Assembly (NCBI GenBank): GCA_002314055.1
Contig: DCBP01000095.1
Span: 1-12,820, forward strand
Reading direction: 5' to 3'
Source of the DNA: Prevotella sp. UBA1104
Lineage (GTDB): Bacteria > Bacteroidota > Bacteroidia > Bacteroidales > Bacteroidaceae
DNA length: 12,820 nt
The notes beneath the pieces were generated by a model. The model saw only the letters and a program-made list of their open reading frames with translations, did no database searches and was not told the DNA's origin. The translations under genes were made by a program, and so were the position numbers. Positions 11,989 through 12,820 of this stretch are shown piece after piece. Every line of letters starts with the position of its first letter. Position 1 is the first letter of the stretch.

Positions 11989-12820
11989 ATGATAAAAAAT
12001 GAAGAAAACTACATAAGGTTCGACTGGGCAATGAAGCGCTTGCTGCGCAACAAGGCTAACTATGCCGTGATAGAAGGGTTCCTGTCGTCTCTGATAGGAA
12101 AGAAATTCAAAATCCATAGATTTCTTGAAAGCGAAAGCAATCAGGAAGACGAGGAAGACAAATACAATCGTGTGGATATTCTGGCAGAGAGCGAAGACGG
12201 AGAATTGTGCATCATTGAGGTGCAGAATAGCCGAGAACTGACTTATTTCCACCGTATGCTGTATGGCGTTTCGAAGGCAATAACAGAATATATAGGAATT
12301 GGCCAGCCATACGAAGAGGTGAAGAAGGTATACTCCGTAAATATCGTATACTTCGAACTGGGACAAGGCAAAGACTATGTATATCATGGTAGAACGGAGT
12401 TTATCGGAATACACGAGCCACATGACGAACTGAAACTCTCTGTTAGGCAGAATGAAAGATTCTTCGGCAACAGAGAGAAGGATATAATGAAAAGAAAAGG
12501 AGCGGCAGATGTGTTCCCTGAATATTATGTGCTGCGTGTAAATGATTTCGACAAAATTGCAACGACACCTCTTGACGAATGGATAGAATTCCTCAAAACC
12601 GGCAACATCAGCAGCAAGGCTACAGCAGCAGGACTTGCCGAAGCGCGAGAGTGCTTACGCGTCGATTCCCTTCCGGTAAACGAGAAGCAGGCTTATTTCC
12701 GACACATGGAATCTGTAAGACACATGAAGAGCCTATTTGATACAAGTCGTGATGAGGGATATCAGGAAGGGTATGATGAAGGACGAGAAAAAGGAATGGA
12801 ACAAGGGAAAAAAGAAGGAA
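11989..12820 (+). CDS. PD-(D/E)XK nuclease family (Rpn/transposase-like) protein, partial
   Basis: The frame is open from ATG 11989 to the window edge, giving 277 codons with no stop. The N-terminus (NYIRFDWAMKRLLRNKANY) and the nuclease core (VDILAESEDGELCIIEVQ; D63, E77, with Q79 in place of Lys) match the PDDEXK_2 / Rpn family, often annotated as putative transposase or recombination-promoting nuclease. After about residue 255 the sequence becomes a Gly-Glu helix with a four-residue period (DEGYQEGYDEGREKGMEQG), typical of the C-terminal end of this family. Such genes are multicopy in Bacteroidota and act in DNA cleavage in the Rpn proteins studied in E. coli. An EVQ or EIQ third motif is common in the family, so activity is plausible. 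No inverted repeats or other transposon parts are seen within the window. Confidence 0.88.
   Translation, partial: MIKNEENYIRFDWAMKRLLRNKANYAVIEGFLSSLIGKKFKIHRFLESESNQEDEEDKYNRVDILAESEDGELCIIEVQNSRELTYFHRMLYGVSKAITEYIGIGQPYEEVKKVYSVNIVYFELGQGKDYVYHGRTEFIGIHEPHDELKLSVRQNERFFGNREKDIMKRKGAADVFPEYYVLRVNDFDKIATTPLDEWIEFLKTGNISSKATAAGLAEARECLRVDSLPVNEKQAYFRHMESVRHMKSLFDTSRDEGYQEGYDEGREKGMEQGKKEG

Noticed and set aside
11959..12423. Minus-strand open frame opposite the PD-(D/E)XK gene
   Set aside because: The plus-strand frame has a consensus promoter, a ribosome site and the family motif. The minus-strand frame would start and end within it without own signals.

Overview
The window looks like a chromosomal segment from the Bacteroidota, most likely Prevotella or a close relative. 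Coding regions are moderately GC-rich, spacers are AT-rich, and several genes have the phylum's promoter form (TTTG, about 19-20 bases, TAnnTTTG). The tRNA gene lacks an encoded CCA, and the large secreted protein combines a calycin-like domain, a PCMD-like domain and a C-terminal sorting-type tail typical of this group. The genus is an inference; the phylum is well supported.

Layout. Bases 1-313 are gene-free and hold a GC-rich palindromic repeat, a terminator for a gene outside the window, and a promoter. That promoter drives a DUF4160/DUF2442 pair in which the DUF4160 gene carries a one-base deletion, followed by ruvB. Converging on ruvB is a minus-strand run: a tRNA with CAU anticodon and its terminator, then a two-gene unit for small membrane proteins (74 aa, and a 35-aa protein that is easy to miss). 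A plus-strand operon follows: a PMCA-type Ca2+ P-type ATPase, a HAD phosphatase fused to the FAD-synthesis enzyme RibF, and a CPBP-family membrane protease. Then come coaD and ybeY, with rnhB convergent on ybeY and overlapping it by four bases. After a 515-base divergent spacer containing a large nested palindrome comes a secreted multidomain protein with a strong terminator. The window ends inside a PD-(D/E)XK (Rpn/transposase-like) nuclease gene.

Most of the genes are housekeeping: Holliday-junction processing, cofactor synthesis (FAD, CoA), rRNA maturation, RNA primer removal and ion transport. What is unusual is the short-period repeat DNA at gene ends. A 9-bp repeat makes an in-frame insert in the ATPase and, in the opposite orientation, makes the Ser/Gly linker of the HAD-RibF fusion. 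A 16-bp repeat supplies the stop codon of ribF and a 7-bp repeat supplies the stop codon of coaD. The HAD-RibF protein also resembles in domain order the plant FMN hydrolase/riboflavin kinase. No CRISPR array, phage or complete insertion sequence was seen.
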